From contig JAVHJL010000010.1 of the NCBI GenBank assembly GCA_036971715.1, positions 1,302,001 through 1,366,000 on the forward strand: a stretch of DNA of 64,000 nucleotides, read 5' to 3'. Position 1 is the first letter of the stretch. Each line of letters begins with the position of its first letter. This document shows, one piece after another, positions 60,715 through 64,000 of this stretch. The position numbers and the translations under genes were made by a program. The notes under the pieces were generated by a model. The model saw only the letters and a program-made list of their open reading frames with translations, did not search any database and had not been told where the DNA came from. This DNA is from Arthrobotrys musiformis. Its lineage: Eukaryota; Ascomycota; Orbiliomycetes; Orbiliales; Orbiliaceae.

Positions 60715-61850
60715 AGCACCCCCCCAGAATTTGTCTCGCAAACTAGACCACGATCCTATCGAGGCCAAGATATTCCATCTTATATTTTGTCTATTCTTTT
60801 TGTCTATCCTTTCTTTTTTTTCTGGCATTTTACAGCAAGCGGTTCAAGCGGTTTCCAGGCGAGTGAGCATTTCCCCCCATCATCGCTTTTGAACCAACCC
60901 ATCCGGCCCTCAAAAGCAACTCCAGCGAATTCGTCATCATATCATTTTACAAAAGCGACTTTTGTTGTACCATTTGCATCTTTTCTTTCGGGATTTAAAT
61001 TTGTCAAATGAACGGCGTTCCACAGGAGGCCGACTTACCATATTCTGTTACTGATTTAGCTTTGCATCTTTTTTACTATTTTGTTTTTTTCATTTGTTAC
61101 TACTATCTTCCATTAATTATCCATCGATCGCGATATGCATGATACCCAGGGAACATTTCTTACAAAAAAAGGATTCGGCGGGGCGGAAAGTATAGTTATT
61201 TCAGAGCGGTAGCATGCAGCCAAAAAAAAAAAAAAAATACTATAAAGTATCCTTTGTATCAGCGATTCCCATAATATTCTTCTCATCCTTCCTTCTACCG
61301 TCATATCTCTTTAATTCCAAAAGTCATTTTTGGGCTTTCTGTTGTATTTCACCGATAGACCATATTTATATTTATAACCGAAAAAGAAATCGAGTGCGTC
61401 GTGCGTTAAACTTCTTAGCAGGAAGCCCGTTTACATCTCAGATACTTTATCGATCGGTTGTAACCTTCATCCTATGAACAACCCGTATTTACAAATAAAC
61501 GTATATACCCCTCACTAGTGTACCTAAGCTGCTCACATTACTCCCTCGGCCTCGGCTCTCCCTCCCTCCGAATACCAAAGAAACCAAAACGGAGTGGCGT
61601 TAGTCGTACCCTGATACTCGCCAGAGAGAAAAATAAAGAAAAAGAAAAAGAAGAGGTATATACAGATTCGAAGAAAAAAGGAGCTGAGGTTGGTTCAAAA
61701 GTAACCCGAATGGAAAGATTCCAGAGTGGTTAATGCTTGTTGGATAGATATATATAACGTAAGAAAAGGGGATGTTGGAATATTAGGTCCAGAATGGTGG
61801 GTTATAAATATAATACAAAAAGAGGGTTTGGTTTTAATCATTTTAGGGGT
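60715..61850. other. intergenic between convergent genes
   Basis: 3' flanks of sestrin and TIM50 genes; T- and A-rich runs, nothing else supported. Confidence 0.6.
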
Positions 61851-63524
61851 TTATTTCTTCTGCTGTGGTGGCTGTTCTTGCTCCGGCGGTGGGGGGAACT
61901 GTGGTTGTGGCATTCCCTATTATTGCGGTTCAGTTAGTCTTCATTAAATGCGTATATGGGAATAACGTGGGAGAAAACTCACCTCTGTGAAAATCTTGGA
62001 CAAACTGGTCTTCATCCCCGCCATCATCTCCTCCTGCGCCTTCCTATCCGCCTCCAAAATCTCGGCCCCGTGTTCCTTCAGTCCCTTCGTGATCTCATCG
62101 TACCACTGCTGACCCCTCTCCCTCACCAGGTCCTGCGGTAACTTCTCCTCCTTCACCTCCTTCGGCTTCATTCCCAACAGACCGGCCAAGAAGTCGCCAC
62201 CCCCACCGCTGGATTTCCTGGCTTTCTTTTGCTCCTCGAGTTTCTTCTGTAGCTCTGCACGGGCTATCGCGTCTCTCTTTGCGAATTCTGTGGGGATGTG
62301 AGAACCCTCCGGGAAGGATTTCAGGTCTTCTCGTAGATCGACGTGGCCCATTGCTGCGACGAACTCCAGGAAGGGGATTAAAGCCACTAATTCCTTATCC
62401 CTGGAGTTCCCCGTCCACTTCTTCATCTTGATCGCATTCTCCGGTTGATCGGCCCACGCCTCAGGCTTCGTATCCAACATGATAACCTTCGATAAATCTC
62501 TATTCAAATACGTCAGATCCTTGATATATTTCCCCCTCTTGTACTTGGTAGCTTCGCGGTATAGCTGATGACACGTCCTGAACGGATCGAGCTTTGCAAC
62601 AATCGGGGCGGCCATGACGTTCGGTTGCGAAGTGAAGATAACGATCTCGTAGTATTGTCCCAGGTATGTTAAAAAGTACTCGGCACCGGGGCGTTTTGCG
62701 GTTCTCCAGCCGTGTTCTCGGGTCCATTCCGAGTGAACCAGCATGTCTTCGAGGGAGATGACGAGGGTGTATGGTCTGTACGTATCCTTCGTCATGTCCG
62801 GGAGGAGTTTATCGCCGTTGGGGAGGTTGTAGTAGTCTAACACCTCGTTGAGACGGGACATGATACGGTTGTAGAACAGCATGACGCCCCATCCGTTCGG
62901 TTCTTCCGGATGAGCATCGATCTCTTCTTGGGTTTCCCAGTTACGGCCCAGGTAGACTACACCACCGATCCCGGTGAGCATGAAGAAGCTGAAGAGGTAT
63001 GTGGCCAGACGTTCGCGTTTTCGGTCGGTGGAGGAGACGTATTCGTGGTTACCACCGCCGGAGCCCCGGGATTGGGAGGATTTGATGGGGTCGCGGGAAC
63101 GTTCTGAGGATGTCGGGTCGGGTTTTGTGGCGAGGGTGGTGGAGTATTGGTCTGGAGTCGGGGGGATGCCCTGGTCGAGCAGAGTCCGAGGGTCGAATTT
63201 CGGCAATTCAGCACCAGGAGTACCAGCAGAAGATGATGACGGTTCAGCATTGTCAGGCTGAATTGGGTCTGCACTCTCGTTCGTCCTGGGGATTTGATCC
63301 AATGAGGGATAAGAGGGAGAGTCCGAGGCGGGGCTCTGGTCATCGGGACGGGTTTTCTTCGCGTAGCAGCGTTTGGTGATATGCGACAAGGGCAGTGCGA
63401 ACGAGTTTACCCTCGTGGCGGACCGTAGGAGGGATGTGGAGTAGAACCGGCCGGAGGAGGGGGTTATGATGATTCTCGAGGACTGCTGGAGCAGGCGCCC
63501 CGCCATGATCTTAGCGGGCAGCAT
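61851..63524 (-). CDS. TIM50: TIM50, mitochondrial inner-membrane import receptor
   Basis: Exons 61983-63524 and 61851-61916 give 535 aa. TIM50 is the presequence receptor of the TIM23 translocase and hands preproteins from the outer to the inner membrane. Seen: basic mitochondrial presequence (residues 1-60, with RRCYAKK-like end), a disordered Pro/Ser-rich stretch (60-165), one transmembrane span (183-203, LATYLFSFFMLTGIGGVVYLG), then the FCP1-like intermembrane-space domain: TLVISLEDMLVHSEW, HGWRTAKRPGAEYFL, YYEIVIFTSQ, DLSKVIMLDT and WTGNSRDKELVALIPFLE. As in known TIM50 proteins the phosphatase aspartates are not kept (SLEDM). The small last exon adds a Pro/Gln tail ending in QQKK. An in-frame ATG at 63506 is an alternative start. 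Confidence 0.95.
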
Positions 63525-64000
63525 TTTGATATTGATATTGAGCTCGGGCCGCCTCTCGCGGACTGGCAGGCGGGACTACTGCAGCAGGACAGCGGGCAGA
63601 GTCAATTGGCAATCCCTTCGATTGATCGGTGAGGTCGATGTCCCCGGCGATGATATATCCAATCGCTTTGCAGTTGGTGGCGTGGTTGAAGTCTTGAAGT
63701 TGGATGCTCGAAGTAGGAAATTGTTGAAGGTTGTTACAATTCCCAAAAAACCACGCCGCCAAGACAAAAAATCACCCGGCTATAAATTCTCTGCTTCTCC
63801 GCCGCAACGTCTGAAATTTCTCTTTTTTCCTCTTCTCTCCTCAGAAAGTTGACACCCTCGAAATTTGGCCTGAAATTTTTATTTTTTTACCGACGATGCC
63901 AGGTTGACTTGTAACATTTGTTCATGTCCGCTTCTCTCCATTTTCCCCGTTCCCGCTGACTTGCTCTCATTAAGTTGGGGGGGAGGAGGCGGGGAGGTGG
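63525..64000. other. upstream region of TIM50
   Basis: Promoter and leader of TIM50; pyrimidine-rich stretch near 63820-63845 and G-rich end. No gene supported in the remaining sequence. Confidence 0.55.

Noticed and set aside
1..64000. CRISPR arrays, operons or bacterial-type systems
   Set aside because: No regularly spaced direct repeats and a clearly eukaryotic, intron-rich gene structure throughout.

Overview
The window is from a filamentous ascomycete (Pezizomycotina). Genes are split by many short GT-AG introns (about 45-80 bp) with CTAAC/CTGAC-type branch sites. Both strands are used without operons. The gene set fits this group: an ENA-type cation ATPase, an AA9 polysaccharide monooxygenase with a CBM1 tail, a GH76 mannanase, fungal F-box/LRR proteins and a DUF3435 recombinase. 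Intron density is high (14 exons in one dehydratase gene), which hints at an early-diverging class such as Orbiliomycetes or Pezizomycetes. That placement is a guess, and I cannot name a species. I rebuilt exons by hand; every multi-exon model below keeps frame across all junctions.

Layout. 1-5 kb: ENA P-type ATPase (minus). 5-13.6 kb: gene-poor, with a broken protein-kinase C-lobe (about 8.4-9.0 kb), a doubtful small gene (9.7-10.1 kb) and an amidoligase-like gene whose N-terminus is a YGQ-rich prion-like repeat and which has an in-frame TAG (10.8-12.3 kb). 13.9-14.5 kb: gamma-glutamylcyclotransferase-like protein. 16.1-17.5 kb: secreted AA9-CBM1 enzyme whose first intron fits only as AT-AC. 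21.3-23.1 kb: BuGZ/ZNF207-like zinc-finger protein. 24.5-26.7 kb: an alpha/beta hydrolase fused to an RNA-triphosphatase-like cysteine phosphatase. 28.9-31.5 kb: IlvD/Edd dehydratase with 4-nt and 12-nt exons. 31.6-35.3 kb: AT-rich, no gene. 35.4-36.8 kb: seven-span membrane protein.

37.8-43.5 kb looks like accessory DNA: a tRNA-Lys gene facing a decayed tRNA-Lys copy, an acidic-tailed protein of unknown function, and a convergent DUF3435 tyrosine recombinase (Starship-captain family) broken near its C-terminus by one apparent base deletion, with an 80-bp tandem duplication upstream. 44.8-45.9 kb: unknown disordered protein. 46.3-48.0 kb: GH76. 48.5-50.9 kb: F-box/LRR protein. 51-53.5 kb: AT-rich, no gene. 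53.6-54.5 kb: mitochondrial NDUFAF3/Mth938-type protein. 57.5-60.7 kb: a large sestrin homologue. 61.9-63.5 kb: TIM50.

The genes do not form one pathway. Themes are housekeeping (TIM50, complex I assembly, BuGZ, ENA), plant or cell-wall polysaccharide attack (AA9, GH76), nutrient sensing and amino-acid metabolism (sestrin, IlvD-type dehydratase, GGCT-like) and a mobile-element island. The observations I rate highest are the hydrolase-phosphatase fusion, the AT-AC intron, the DUF3435 island and the sestrin with sensor residues kept but the redox histidine lost.
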